Notes: generated by a model from the letters alone, not told the origin. A DNA stretch of 64,000 nucleotides from Herbaspirillum seropedicae (GCF_001040945.1 NZ_CP011930.1:4893021-4957020); one strand, 5' to 3'. Shown: positions 17,224 to 26,316, numbered from the stretch's first letter. Program-made: numbers and translations.

Positions 17224-18387
17224 ATGAAAAAATCTCTGCTGGCACTGGCCGTCCTCGGCGCGTTCGCAGGTGCTGCTCAAGCACAAAGCTCCGTTACTAT
17301 CTACGGTATCGTTGATACCGGTATCGCATACTCCAGCAAGGTTGGTTACACCGATGCAAACGGTAACGCTGCTACCGGTAGCAAGTTCGGCATCAACTCT
17401 GGCGTGATCCAAGGTTCCCGTATCGGTTTCAAGGGCGTTGAAGATCTGGGCGGCGGTCTGTCCGCAGTCTTCAATCTGGAAACCGGCTTCACCAGCGATG
17501 ACGGCGGCCTGCAAGGCTCCGACGCCGTGACCTCGTCCAACCTGTTCCGCCGCAAGTCGGTGGTCGGTCTGTCCGGTGGCTTCGGTACCGTGCTGCTGGG
17601 TCGTCAAACCGACTTCGCTGACACCATCTCCGCTTACACCGCTGTTGCTGACTTCGGCGGCGTGGTTGCCAACTCCGGTTCGTCCCTGAACCGTCTGCAA
17701 GGCACCCGCACCAACAACTCCGTGAGCTACACCACCGCCAACCTGAGCGGCTTCACCGGTAACCTGATCTACGGTTTCGGCGAACAAGCTGGCAAGACCT
17801 CTGCTGGTCAAGCCTACGGCATCGGTGGTAAGTACGACAACGGTCCCCTGGGTCTGGGCATCAACTACTACCAATCCAAGGCCGGTTCGACCCCGTCCGA
17901 CACCAGCCTGATCCCGGCTGCTGGCGCTACCAACGCCAACACCGCCCTGGGCGTCGCTGGCAACACCGCTCTGAAGAGCCTGAACGTGGTGGCTTCCTAC
18001 CAGTTCGGCCCGGCCCGCGTGTACGCCAACTACTCGCGCGTCAAGCAAGACCTGAAGGGTACTCCGACCGTTGCTACCGCAACCCTGGCCAACGCTCAGA
18101 AGGCTGACACCTACGAAATCGGTACCGCTTACAGCCTGTCGCCTTCCCTGAAGCTGCTGGCTGCCGTGGATCACTCCCGTGCAACCTTCAACGGCGTGAA
18201 CACCAAGGGCAAGCTGACCCAGATCAGCCTGGGTGCTGACTACTTCCTGTCCAAGCGTACTGACCTGTACGCCTTCGTGTCGAACATGCGCGCTAGCGAC
18301 ATCCAGAACCCGGGTGTCACCGGCGGCGCAACCGGCTCCGATGCTAGCCAGACCGCTATCATCACCGGTATCCGTCACAAGTTCTAA
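17224..18387 (+). CDS. Outer-membrane porin, betaproteobacterial general type
   Basis: This 387-residue trimeric beta-barrel porin lets small hydrophilic solutes cross the outer membrane. A signal peptide (MKKSLLALAVLGAFAGAAQA, residues 1-20) is followed by SSVTIYGIVDTGI, the almost invariant first strand of Burkholderiales porins. Alternating amphipathic strands follow, with SRIGFKGVEDLGGGL and the PEFGGR-like LLGRQTDF loop-3 region. The C-terminal strand ends in phenylalanine, the Bam recognition signal. Codon use looks optimised (many GGT, GCT and CGT), suggesting high expression. Two stem-loops follow. Its placement interrupts a dapF-DUF484-xerC cluster. Confidence 0.95.
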   Translation: MKKSLLALAVLGAFAGAAQAQSSVTIYGIVDTGIAYSSKVGYTDANGNAATGSKFGINSGVIQGSRIGFKGVEDLGGGLSAVFNLETGFTSDDGGLQGSDAVTSSNLFRRKSVVGLSGGFGTVLLGRQTDFADTISAYTAVADFGGVVANSGSSLNRLQGTRTNNSVSYTTANLSGFTGNLIYGFGEQAGKTSAGQAYGIGGKYDNGPLGLGINYYQSKAGSTPSDTSLIPAAGATNANTALGVAGNTALKSLNVVASYQFGPARVYANYSRVKQDLKGTPTVATATLANAQKADTYEIGTAYSLSPSLKLLAAVDHSRATFNGVNTKGKLTQISLGADYFLSKRTDLYAFVSNMRASDIQNPGVTGGATGSDASQTAIITGIRHKF

Positions 18388-18401
18388 TTCCAGGACCTGA
18401 A

Positions 18402-18421
18402 GCCGGTATGCAAATACCGGC
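18402..18421 (+). repeat. GNRA-capped stem-loop after the porin
   Basis: The arms GCCGGTAT / ATACCGGC form a perfect 8-bp stem closed by a GCAA tetraloop, 15 bases after the porin stop. There is no T-run, so it probably protects the 3' end of the mRNA. The next hairpin downstream has the same tetraloop. Confidence 0.6.
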
Positions 18422-18443
18422 AACAACCTGAATTGAACCGATC

Positions 18444-18480
18444 CGGGCTTGCATGAGCAATCATGCAAGCCCGTTTCTCT
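18444..18480 (+). terminator. Porin terminator
   Basis: A perfect 13-bp stem CGGGCTTGCATGA / TCATGCAAGCCCG capped by GCAA is followed by a pyrimidine-rich TTTCTCTTT tail on the plus strand. Confidence 0.85.
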
Positions 18481-18597
18481 TTCCGGACTGCAACAGCGAT
18501 TGTCAGCCTGTCCGATAGCGAGGATAATCTCGCCCAACTTCCGGCCTGCCAGCCAGGCGCTGTGCCGGCCCGCACTTTTTTCCTCGACAATTTCAAG

Positions 18598-19266
18598 ATG
18601 ACCACCGAACTGGATTCCGACCTGATCGCCGAATACCTGCTGGAACACCCTCACTTCTTCGAGGAACACGCAGAACTGCTTTCGACCGTCAAGTTGACCA
18701 GCCCGGTCATGGGCCGCGCCGTCTCCCTGCAGGAACGGCAGATGGAAATCCTGCGCGAGAAGATCCGCGTACAGGAATTGCGCATGGCAGAGCTCATGCG
18801 CATCGCCCAGGAAAACGACGAAATCACCAACAAGTTCCAGGCCTGGAGCCGCGCCCTGCTGCTGACCCGCGATGCCGAAGATCTGCCGGCCGTGCTGGTG
18901 AAGCAATTGCAGGACATCTTCCACGTCCCGCAAGTGACGGTGCGCCTGTGGAACCTGGGCGCCGCCCATGCGGACAACTGGGCCGTGCAGGAAGTCACGG
19001 ACGATGCGCGCATCTTCGCCAATGGCCTGTCGGCGCCCTTCTGCGGTCCCAACAAGGATTTCGAGGCCGCTACCTGGCTGGACGACGCCGCCACCGTCAA
19101 GTCGGTGGCCATGCTGCCGCTGCGCGTGGGCGCTGCACCGGAAGCCTTCGGCCTGCTGGTGCTGGGCTCCCCCGATCCCAACCGCTTCACCTCCGACATG
19201 GGCACCGACTTCCTGACCCGCATCGGCGAAACCGGCAGCGCTGCGCTGGCCTGCCTGCTGCGCTGA
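18598..19266 (+). CDS. DUF484 family protein
   Basis: This 222-residue cytosolic protein has an N-terminal helical region (YLLEHPHFFEEHAELL, typical of DUF484), a coiled-coil stretch with LQERQMEILREKIRVQELR around residues 42-60, and a C-terminal GAF-like fold (about residues 85-222, PLRVGAAPEAFGLLVLGSPD). It is the homologue of E. coli YigA, encoded next to xerC and dapF in many proteobacteria. Its function is not known; the gene order suggests a link to chromosome-dimer resolution. xerC starts 40 bases downstream. Confidence 0.85.
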   Translation: MTTELDSDLIAEYLLEHPHFFEEHAELLSTVKLTSPVMGRAVSLQERQMEILREKIRVQELRMAELMRIAQENDEITNKFQAWSRALLLTRDAEDLPAVLVKQLQDIFHVPQVTVRLWNLGAAHADNWAVQEVTDDARIFANGLSAPFCGPNKDFEAATWLDDAATVKSVAMLPLRVGAAPEAFGLLVLGSPDPNRFTSDMGTDFLTRIGETGSAALACLLR

Positions 19267-19306
19267 AACGCAACCGGGCCTGCCCTCGTTCCGCGCGTCC
19301 CGTCTC

Positions 19307-20299
19307 ATGGAGCACAACGTGGAAAACGCGACCACAGGCCTGATCGGACAATATCTCTCCTTCCTGCGCACGCAGCGCAAGCTCTCGGACCATACCGTCG
19401 AACACTACGGGCGCGACCTGCAGGAGCTGCGCTCCCTGCTGGCCCCGGCCGGCGAGGAACATGCCGACATCGACCTGCGCAAGACGACCCAGGTACAGAT
19501 CCGCAAATGCGCCGCCCGCCTGCATGCGCGTGGCCTCAACGCCCGCTCCATTGCACGCAAGCTGTCGGCCTGGCGGGGATTTTTCGGCTGGCTGTCGATG
19601 CAGATGGACCTCGCGGCCAACCCGGTCGATGGCGTCAAGGCCCCCAAGAAAAGCAAACCCCTGCCCAAGGCCCTGGCCGCCGATGACGCTATCCGGCTGG
19701 TCTCCCAGCCCGATCCCGTGCGCGATCCCGATTCCACCCTGGCGGCCTGCAACCGGGCCATGTTCGAACTGCTGTATTCGAGTGGCCTGCGGGTCTCGGA
19801 GCTGGTGGGAATCGATGTGGCCGATGTGCGCGAGGGCGGCTACGAATCTGCCGGCTGGGTCGACCTGGAAGAAGCCGAAGTGACCGTGACCGGCAAGGGC
19901 GGCAAGAAGCGCAAGGTCCCGGTGGGCCAGGCCGCCCGCGCTGCCCTGGCCGACTGGCTGCCCTTGCGGGCCAGGCTGCGCAAGGCCGACGGCGGGCCCG
20001 ACAGCCACGCCCTGTTCCTCAATGAACGCGGCGCGCGCATCTCGCCGCGGGTGGCGCAGTTGCGGCTCAAGGCCCACGGCCGGGCGCTGGAAATGGCCAG
20101 CGACGTCCATCCCCATATGCTGCGTCACTCCTTTGCCTCGCATGTACTGCAAAGCTCGGGCGACCTGCGCGCCGTGCAGGAAATGCTGGGCCACGCTTCC
20201 ATCACCGCTACCCAGGTCTATACGGCGCTGGATTTCCAACGCCTGGCCCAGGTCTACGACCAGGCCCATCCGAGGGCGCGCAAGAACGGCGGCAAGTAG
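19307..20299 (+). CDS. xerC: Site-specific tyrosine recombinase XerC
   Basis: This 330-residue tyrosine recombinase works with XerD at dif to resolve chromosome dimers. An N-terminal SAM-like DNA-binding domain (residues 10-105) is followed by the catalytic domain. The full active-site set is visible: Arg162 (SGLRVSEL), a lysine near 197-201, His270 and Arg273 (HMLRHSF), His296 (LGHASI) and the nucleophile Tyr305 (TQVYTALDF). It is housekeeping XerC rather than a mobile integrase, judging by length, motifs and its place after DUF484. No att site or mobile element accompanies it. Confidence 0.95.
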   Translation: MEHNVENATTGLIGQYLSFLRTQRKLSDHTVEHYGRDLQELRSLLAPAGEEHADIDLRKTTQVQIRKCAARLHARGLNARSIARKLSAWRGFFGWLSMQMDLAANPVDGVKAPKKSKPLPKALAADDAIRLVSQPDPVRDPDSTLAACNRAMFELLYSSGLRVSELVGIDVADVREGGYESAGWVDLEEAEVTVTGKGGKKRKVPVGQAARAALADWLPLRARLRKADGGPDSHALFLNERGARISPRVAQLRLKAHGRALEMASDVHPHMLRHSFASHVLQSSGDLRAVQEMLGHASITATQVYTALDFQRLAQVYDQAHPRARKNGGK

Positions 20300-20397
20300 A
20301 GGGCCTGGGCAAGCGCGGCGCGAAAGCAAGGACGGCATGGGCTAAAATAGGACGTCCCGCTATCCTAGGAAGCGCAAGCCACCGCCCTTCCCCCTGA

Positions 20398-20979
20398 ATG
20401 CCCCAGCCCATGCCCACCATGAAAGCCAAAGCCACCGCCACTCCCGCCAGCAGCAATGCCCAGGCCGCCGCCATGGCCGCCCTGGCCGAGGCACAACTGC
20501 GGGAAGCCGGCGTGCGCGTGACCCAGGCGCGGGTCAATGTGCTCGGGGCCTTGCTGGAAACGCGCAGCGCGGCCTCGCACCAGGACATCCAGGACCGTTT
20601 TGCTGACATGGACCGGGTAACCCTCTACCGCGCCCTGGACTGCCTGACCGAAGCCGGACTGGCGCACAAGATTTCCAGCGACGACCGCATCTTCCGCTAC
20701 AGCGCCGGCGCTGACCATGCCGAGCATGGCCTGCATGATCACAGCCATGGCAAGCAGCACCAGCACGGCCATTTCAAATGCACCCGCTGCAACCGCGTGT
20801 TCTGCCTGGATGCCAGCGACGGCACCGACTTCCTGGCCACCGTCCTTCCCCCTGCCGAAGGCCACCACTCCACTGCCGCCCAGTTGCAATCGGCGCTGCG
20901 CAGGACGCTGGGCAAGGGTTTCCAGAGCCACGAAGTGGAACTGACCATCAAGGGCTGGTGCGCCGACTGCGCTGACTGA
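20398..20979 (+). CDS. Fur-family metalloregulator (Zur/Fur-like)
   Basis: This protein of up to 193 residues has a winged-helix DNA-binding domain (about residues 30-105; VTQARVNVLGALLE and RVTLYRALDCLTEAGL) and a dimerisation domain with structural zinc cysteines (CTRCNRVFC and CADC at the C-terminus). A His-rich insert, with several HxH pairs around residues 107-123, lies at the hinge where Fur/Zur proteins bind the regulatory metal. The Ala-rich N-terminus makes the start uncertain; ATGs at 20398, 20410 and 20419 are all possible. Sequence alone does not decide between zinc and iron sensing; the His-rich hinge and lack of operon partners lean to Zur. A TAAAAT box lies at about 20343. Confidence 0.82.
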   Translation: MPQPMPTMKAKATATPASSNAQAAAMAALAEAQLREAGVRVTQARVNVLGALLETRSAASHQDIQDRFADMDRVTLYRALDCLTEAGLAHKISSDDRIFRYSAGADHAEHGLHDHSHGKQHQHGHFKCTRCNRVFCLDASDGTDFLATVLPPAEGHHSTAAQLQSALRRTLGKGFQSHEVELTIKGWCADCAD

Positions 20980-20992
20980 GCTGACCGAGCGC

Positions 20993-21730
20993 TTACCTTA
21001 CCGCCCCGAGCGCCGCCAGCCGGCGCGGCAACTGCCGTACCGAGCGCACCTTCACATCGACGAACGCGGGCCGGCGGCTCAACACGCGCTGCCCACCGAT
21101 GTGGCCCAACAAGGCTTGGCTACCGCGCAGATATTGCGTGACCCAGGCCGTGCGCACCCCCAGCTCCCGTGCGGTCTTCAGGTTGTCCACCGTATCCTCG
21201 ACCAGGATGCAACGGCGTGGCGTGGCCTTGTGGCGCGCCAGCAGCTTGCGCAGCATCAGGCGCGAGGGCTTGGGCCGCAACTGGCGATGCACATGCATGG
21301 ATTCGATGGCGATGTGATGCGAGAAATGCCTGTGCAATCCCAGATGGCGCACCAGCTCGCGGGAGTAGCGGCGCGGTGCATTGGTCAGCAGGATCTTCTG
21401 GCCCGGCAAGCGCGCCAGCCACCGGCCGATGCCGCGCTCAGCGCGCACCATGCCGGTCAGATCGTCGAACAGGTGCGCCTCATGCAGGAACTCATCCACG
21501 CCCACGCCGTGATGGCGCACCAATCCCAGCAGGGTCGCGCCATAGAGTTTCCAGTAATGCCGCCGCATATGGTTGACCGCGGCCTCGTCGCTGGGCAGTC
21601 CATCCTTCTCCAGCACGCGCTGGATGATGCGGTTCATGTTGGCGTTGATGGCCGGAAAGATCGCGTGTGAGGCGTTGTGCAGGGTATTGTCGAGGTCGAA
21701 CAGCCAGAGCGGTGTAGTATTGGACGCCAT
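20993..21730 (-). CDS. HAD-superfamily pyrimidine 5'-nucleotidase
   Basis: This protein of about 245 residues is in the SDT1/YjjG-like HAD group that removes phosphate from pyrimidine nucleotides. The four HAD motifs are present: DLDNTLHNA (nucleophile and acid Asp), LLTNAP, the lysine in RPKPS, and LVEDTVDNL. The C-terminus is unusually basic, with about 40 residues after motif IV rich in Arg. The ATG at 21730 starts just before the fold; longer in-frame readings lack support. It is convergent with the Fur gene, only 13 bases separating the stops. Confidence 0.85.
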   Translation of the reverse strand: MASNTTPLWLFDLDNTLHNASHAIFPAINANMNRIIQRVLEKDGLPSDEAAVNHMRRHYWKLYGATLLGLVRHHGVGVDEFLHEAHLFDDLTGMVRAERGIGRWLARLPGQKILLTNAPRRYSRELVRHLGLHRHFSHHIAIESMHVHRQLRPKPSRLMLRKLLARHKATPRRCILVEDTVDNLKTARELGVRTAWVTQYLRGSQALLGHIGGQRVLSRRPAFVDVKVRSVRQLPRRLAALGAVR

Positions 21731-21797
21731 AAATCGAAGGTGCGCACAGCGATGCTGTCGCTGGGCGCATGAGCAAGCAAGGAATGAAAGGCCAGCA

Positions 21798-22721
21798 GTG
21801 ACCGGATTGATGCAACGACTGATTATAGTGAGTTTGACCTGGCTGTCCTGCCTGAACTGGCTTTCTCCGGCGCAGGCTGCCGAGACCACCACAGAGGCCC
21901 CGCCGCGCGGAGCGCTCTATGAAGTCTCCGATGGCCGCCACACGCTGCTGCTGTTCGGCACCATCCATGTGGGCGCGCCCGATTTCTATCCGCTCGAACC
22001 CCGGCTGCGCCAGGCACTGGCCGCCGCCCCGGTGCTGGCGCTGGAGCTGGATCCGCAGAATGCCGCGGCCATGCAGGAAGCGGCCCAGCGCCATGGCCTC
22101 TATCCGCCCGGCCAGCATCTGCTGGACCAGCTGGCGCCCCCGCTGCGCCAGCGCACCATGGCGACCCTGCAGCGCCTGGGTCTGCCGGAGCAAGGCGTGC
22201 AGAACTTGCGTCCGTGGATGCTGGCCCTGGCCCTGACCGTGCAGGAATATGCCCGCCACGGCTACCAGAGCGCACTGGCGGTGGACAGCCACCTGGCTGC
22301 CAGCGTGCGCGCCCATGGCGGCCAGATACTGGAACTGGAGAGTGCAGAACGCCAGATGCGCCTGTTCAGCCAGCTCAGCGACGCCCAGCAGGCGCAGTTC
22401 CTGGACGATACCTTGAAAGAGCTGCAGGACAGCCACCTGAACCGCCGCATCGATACATTGGTAGACGCCTGGCGGCATGCCGACAGCGCCGGCCTCGCCA
22501 GCGCGCTGCGTGAGCTGCAGGAAGACGACAGCTTCACCAGCCGTTTCACCCTGAAGAACCTGCTGCGGGATCGCAACCCAGGCTTGGCCACCGGCATCGC
22601 CGCCCTGCTGCGACGGCAAGACAAGGCCGTGGCTGGCATCGGCATCCTTCATCTGACGGGGCCCGACAGCGTACCGGCCTTGCTGGCCAAACAAGGCTTG
22701 CAGGTCCGGCAACTCTACTGA
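21798..22721 (+). CDS. TraB/GumN family protein
   Basis: This protein of about 307 residues has an N-terminal signal peptide ending at SPAQA and a TraB/GumN fold: LLFGTIHVG (residues about 47-56), ALELD, and the C-terminal GIGILHLTGPDS. Eukaryotic and bacterial members have been proposed as metalloproteases using the GxxH and GxxxH-type histidines; the function here is not established. A GTG at 21798 follows AAAGG at 6 bases and was chosen; an ATG at 21810 is the alternative and gives the same signal peptide. It lies between the HAD gene (divergent) and argB (convergent). Confidence 0.8.
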   Translation: MTGLMQRLIIVSLTWLSCLNWLSPAQAAETTTEAPPRGALYEVSDGRHTLLLFGTIHVGAPDFYPLEPRLRQALAAAPVLALELDPQNAAAMQEAAQRHGLYPPGQHLLDQLAPPLRQRTMATLQRLGLPEQGVQNLRPWMLALALTVQEYARHGYQSALAVDSHLAASVRAHGGQILELESAERQMRLFSQLSDAQQAQFLDDTLKELQDSHLNRRIDTLVDAWRHADSAGLASALRELQEDDSFTSRFTLKNLLRDRNPGLATGIAALLRRQDKAVAGIGILHLTGPDSVPALLAKQGLQVRQLY

Positions 22722-22761
22722 TCGGTCGCGCCAGCGCGCGCTAAGCGTGTGCTCCCCCCAT

Positions 22762-22795
22762 GCAAAAAGGGATGAGCATGCTCATCCCTTTTTGC
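22762..22795. terminator. Bidirectional terminator, TraB gene / argB
   Basis: A perfect 34-bp palindrome with arms GCAAAAAGGGATGAGCA and its complement gives a hairpin with a T5 tail in both directions, between two convergent genes. Confidence 0.9.
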
Positions 22796-22817
22796 TTGTC
22801 CTGCCGGTCTGGATGGA

Positions 22818-23711
22818 TCAGTGCGAACGGATCATGGTGCCGAAGGCCTGCTCGGTCAGCACTTCCAGCAGCAGCGAGTGCTCGATGCGGCCATCGATGA
22901 TGTGCACCGTGTTCACGCCCGACTTGGCCGCATCCAGCGCCGAGGAGATCTTGGGCAGCATGCCGCCGGAGATGGTGCCGTCGGCGAACATCTCGTCGAT
23001 CTCGCGGGCCGACAGGTCGGTCAGCAGATTGCCCGCCTTGTCTTGCACGCCGGCGATGTTGGTCATCATGATCAGCTTTTCGGCATGCAGGATCTCGGCG
23101 ATCTTGCCGGCCACCACGTCGGCATTGATGTTGTAGGCCTGGCCGTCGTCGCCAAAGCCGATGGGCGAGATGATGGGAATGAAGGCGTCGTCCTGCAGCG
23201 CCTTGACCACCGCCGGGTTGATCGCCTCGATCTCGCCCACGTAGCCGATGTCCAGGAAGGCGCCGGGATGTTCCTTGTCCGGCATCTGCATCTTGCGCGC
23301 GCGGATCAGGCCGCCATCCTTGCCGGTCAGGCCCACCGCCTGGCCGCCATAGTGATTGATCAGCATCACGATGTCCTGCTGCACTTCACCGCCCAGCACC
23401 CATTCCACCACTTCCATGGTTTCTTCATCGGTAATGCGCATGCCCTGCACGAAGGTCCCCTGCTTGCCGATCTTCTTGAGCGCGGCGTCGATCTGCGGGC
23501 CGCCACCGTGGACCACCACCGGGTTCATGCCCACCAGCTTCAACAGGATCACGTCACGGGCGAAGCCGTGCTTGAGGCTTTCCTCGGTCATCGCATTGCC
23601 ACCGTACTTGACCACGATGGTCTTGCCGTGGAATTTGCGGATATACGGCAGCGCCTCGGCCAGGATTTCGGCTTTGATCTGGGGGGCTACGTTGGTCAGG
23701 TCGGTGGTCAT
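22818..23711 (-). CDS. argB: Acetylglutamate kinase
   Basis: This 297-residue amino-acid kinase phosphorylates N-acetylglutamate in arginine synthesis. Signatures are [10 protein letters not shown] near the N-terminus, [11 protein letters not shown] for acetylglutamate binding, and [13 protein letters not shown] in the ATP site. Length and motif set fit the arginine-sensitive hexameric class found in Burkholderiales, though the N-terminal helix that carries that trait is only inferred. The ATG at 23711 is followed by [11 protein letters not shown]. It lies 119 bases downstream of the SPOR gene and may be transcribed with it or alone. Confidence 0.96.
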   Translation of the reverse strand: MTTDLTNVAPQIKAEILAEALPYIRKFHGKTIVVKYGGNAMTEESLKHGFARDVILLKLVGMNPVVVHGGGPQIDAALKKIGKQGTFVQGMRITDEETMEVVEWVLGGEVQQDIVMLINHYGGQAVGLTGKDGGLIRARKMQMPDKEHPGAFLDIGYVGEIEAINPAVVKALQDDAFIPIISPIGFGDDGQAYNINADVVAGKIAEILHAEKLIMMTNIAGVQDKAGNLLTDLSAREIDEMFADGTISGGMLPKISSALDAAKSGVNTVHIIDGRIEHSLLLEVLTEQAFGTMIRSH

Positions 23712-23830
23712 GGCAATGTCCTGTGGGTCGATGGGATGGGGATGCGTTTAGGGACGGGATTTTACATGGAAAGCCGCCCGGCTTCGCAGCGCAACATGCG
23801 GCGTGTGCGATCCAGGCAACGTCGCCGCGC

Positions 23831-24610
23831 TCAGGCGCTGCAGGCGCGGATTTCCTGATCGGGGAAGGCGCTCTTGATGTTGTCCAGGGCGGTGCGCGCT
23901 TCCGGGCTCAGGTCGCGCAGCTGGAACACCTGCTTGCCAGCGCCGGAACGCCGCGCAATGATGCGCGCGCTGCGCACCCCGCGCGAGATCAGCTGGCCCA
24001 CGTAGGCCTTGGCCGCCTCTTCGGTGCGGAAGATACCCAGCGAGATGCCCGAACGCAGCGCCGGATTGGGGAAGCTGTCAGGAAGGACATAGAAATCACC
24101 GATACCCAGCCGGCGCAGTTCGGCAATGCGCCGCTCGGCGCCCTCGCGGCCATCCTGGGGAGGGATGTAGACCATATGGCTGGTCACGTCCTGGGTCAGC
24201 TTCTGCGCCACACGGTCACCCAGATTGAGGCTGGCCAGTTGTTCCGAGAAGCGCTTGGCATCGGCGACGGTGAAATTGCCCACCTCCGTACAGGAAGGCG
24301 TGACCGCCGCCACCTGGGCGGCAGGCGGCTGGGTCGCCGGCGCGGCGGCATTGGCGGCGGCCGCCGGGTCGGCGCCAGCGGGCGCGGCAGCGGAGGCAGA
24401 GGGAGCAGCGGCGGGCGCCTGCGAGCGCGTCTGTGAGGCCAGCTTCTCGCTATTGGCCGGCAGCACGCTGAGCAGTTCCGGATGCAATTGCTCGGCCAGG
24501 CGCTGCGGTTCGCGGCGCTCGGTGGCATTGGCGCCAAAATAGCCGCGCGGCAATCCGAACAGGATCACATTACCCACCAGCAACAGCCAAAAAAGCAGTT
24601 TCAGCTTCAT
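23831..24610 (-). CDS. SPOR-domain membrane protein
   Basis: This 259-residue bitopic protein has one N-terminal membrane anchor (residues 3-22), an Ala/Pro-rich periplasmic linker (about 65-105) and a C-terminal SPOR domain (about 155-235; GDFYVLPDSFPN, SLGIFRTEEAAKAYVGQL). SPOR domains bind denuded glycan strands at the division septum. It is encoded 54 bases downstream of coaX in the birA-coaX-SPOR operon, an order I recall as frequent in Burkholderiales. A role at the septum is inferred from the domain. Confidence 0.85.
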   Translation of the reverse strand: MKLKLLFWLLLVGNVILFGLPRGYFGANATERREPQRLAEQLHPELLSVLPANSEKLASQTRSQAPAAAPSASAAAPAGADPAAAANAAAPATQPPAAQVAAVTPSCTEVGNFTVADAKRFSEQLASLNLGDRVAQKLTQDVTSHMVYIPPQDGREGAERRIAELRRLGIGDFYVLPDSFPNPALRSGISLGIFRTEEAAKAYVGQLISRGVRSARIIARRSGAGKQVFQLRDLSPEARTALDNIKSAFPDQEIRACSA

Positions 24611-24664
24611 CCGCGCCTTGTCTTTCCTTGCCTGTGTTGATTCTCTTGCATCGATGGACCTGCG

Positions 24665-25441
24665 TCAGCCCGCATGGTTCATGGCCGTATGCAAGCCGAT
24701 GAGCACCAGATTATCCACTTTTTCCAGCGGCGTTTCGCCCAGCACCAGATAGGGCGCCAGCACCAGCCCCGCGCCTCCGGCCAGCAGGCAGCGGCGCGCA
24801 GTATGGGGATGGGCGCGCTCACGCGCCGCCAGCGCATGTTCGATCGCGCCCACCTGGGCGGCGATGCAGCCCGAGACGATCGCCTCTACCGTATTGTCGG
24901 CAAAGATCCCGGCCAGCGGCGTGACCTCATCGATCTGCGGCAACTGGGCGGTATTGAGCGCCAGCGAGGTCGCCATGGTGCCAAACCCGGGCAGGATCAT
25001 CCCGCCCTCGAAGACACCCTGGGCGCTGACCACGTCGATGGTGGTGGCCGTGCCACAGGTGGCGACCAGCAGTTCCTCGTCGGGGTAGAGTGCGCGCGCG
25101 CCGATGGCGGCGGCAAAGCGGTCGCAGCCCAGCCTGGCGGGATCACGATAGCCATTGCGCAACCCGGCGCGCTCCAGGGTGGAAGCAAACCATTCGATCA
25201 CCGGGCCGCTACCGAAGACCTGCTGCAGGAGCTGCTGCAGGCTCTCCCGCAAGGCCGGCCCGGCCACATTGGAGACGCAGATGCGCTGCGGCCTGTCCAG
25301 CGCGGCCCAGGCCTGCGCCAGCGACTGCAGTTCTCCCCGCGCCACCGCCCCCTGTTGCCGCCAACGGCCCTCGCGCTGGGGATGGTCCGACGGCACAGCC
25401 CACTTGATGCGGGTGTTGCCGGCATCGATGAGCAGCATCAT
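24665..25441 (-). CDS. coaX: Type III pantothenate kinase
   Basis: This 258-residue ASKHA-fold enzyme phosphorylates pantothenate in coenzyme A synthesis and, unlike type I, is not feedback-inhibited by CoA. Diagnostic elements are DAGNTRIKW for phosphate binding, LGCDRFAAAIGA for pantothenate, and VATCGTATTIDVV. The ATG overlaps the birA stop (ATGA), so translation is coupled. No coaA-type kinase is seen in this window. Confidence 0.94.
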   Translation of the reverse strand: MMLLIDAGNTRIKWAVPSDHPQREGRWRQQGAVARGELQSLAQAWAALDRPQRICVSNVAGPALRESLQQLLQQVFGSGPVIEWFASTLERAGLRNGYRDPARLGCDRFAAAIGARALYPDEELLVATCGTATTIDVVSAQGVFEGGMILPGFGTMATSLALNTAQLPQIDEVTPLAGIFADNTVEAIVSGCIAAQVGAIEHALAARERAHPHTARRCLLAGGAGLVLAPYLVLGETPLEKVDNLVLIGLHTAMNHAG

Positions 25442-26316
25442 CCGTCCTGCAGGCGCAAGGACAGGTCGCCGACCATCACCGCGACCTGCCCGGCCTCGGT
25501 ATCGAGCAGGAAGCGGCCCATCATATCCACCCCCACCGCCCTGCCTTCATGCAAGAGACGGCCGTTGTCGACGATCTTCACCGCCTGGCCGGCATAGGCA
25601 TGGAAGGCTTCCCAGCGGCGGACGAATGCACCAAAGCCGCGCTGTTCGAATTCGGTCAACACCTCGGCCAGCGCGCTGGCGATGATGGCCAGCACGGTCT
25701 CGCGCGGCGGCTTGCGCAGTTCGGGGACAGCGGCGATGGCGCGCTGCAGCTCCTGCTCCAGCCCTTGCGGCACGCCCAGGTTCAGCCCGATCCCGATCAC
25801 GGCCCAGGTGGCATCGCCACGGCGGCCATCGGACGCCGTCTCGATCAGGATGCCGGCCAGCTTGGCGCCCTCGCGCAGCACATCGTTGGGCCATTTCAAC
25901 TGGGGCCGCACGCCGAACACTTCCAGCGCTTCGGCCAGCGCCACGCCCACTGCCAACGGCAAGCCCAGCAGGGCATGCATGGGCCGTTCGAAGCGCCAGG
26001 CCAGGGAAAACGTCAGCGAATCCTCGGGCGCAGCACGCCAGGGACGGCCAGCACGGCCACGGCCTGCGGTCTGGCGGTCGGCCACCAGCAACAGCGGACG
26101 GGTCAGCGACGTCACGCGCTGCATCAGGTCGACATTGGTGGAGCCGGTGCAGGCCACCGCCTCGACATCGATGCGTTGCTGGCCCTGGCTGTCGGAACCG
26201 GCCAGCAGCATGCCGATGCGTTCGGGACGCACCAGCGGGGTATGTTCATCGGCCATCGCGGCAAAGTCGTCCAGCGAGGGGAGCGGCCCGGTGGGCGAGG
26301 GAGAAGTCATGGTCAT
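25438..26316 (-). CDS. birA: Biotin--[acetyl-CoA-carboxylase] ligase
   Basis: This protein of about 292 residues activates biotin with ATP and attaches it to the biotin carboxyl carrier protein. The catalytic domain shows STNVDLM, ADRQTAGRGRAGRPW (the biotinyl-AMP loop), LKWPNDVL and GIGLNLG, followed by a C-terminal SH3-like cap. There is no N-terminal helix-turn-helix, so this is a class I ligase without repressor function; the first 45 residues look unstructured. Starts at 26325, 26316 and 26310 are all possible. It heads the birA-coaX-SPOR operon. Confidence 0.92.
   Translation of the reverse strand: MTMTSPSPTGPLPSLDDFAAMADEHTPLVRPERIGMLLAGSDSQGQQRIDVEAVACTGSTNVDLMQRVTSLTRPLLLVADRQTAGRGRAGRPWRAAPEDSLTFSLAWRFERPMHALLGLPLAVGVALAEALEVFGVRPQLKWPNDVLREGAKLAGILIETASDGRRGDATWAVIGIGLNLGVPQGLEQELQRAIAAVPELRKPPRETVLAIIASALAEVLTEFEQRGFGAFVRRWEAFHAYAGQAVKIVDNGRLLHEGRAVGVDMMGRFLLDTEAGQVAVMVGDLSLRLQDG

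Noticed and set aside
17038..19380. A 780-residue minus-strand frame across the porin and DUF484
   Set aside because: It is antisense to two clear genes, with Val/Gly-rich shadow composition and no motif.
19307..20299. Tyrosine recombinase as a mobile-element integrase
   Set aside because: It has the XerC length, motifs and gene neighbourhood (DUF484); no attachment site duplication or cargo is present.
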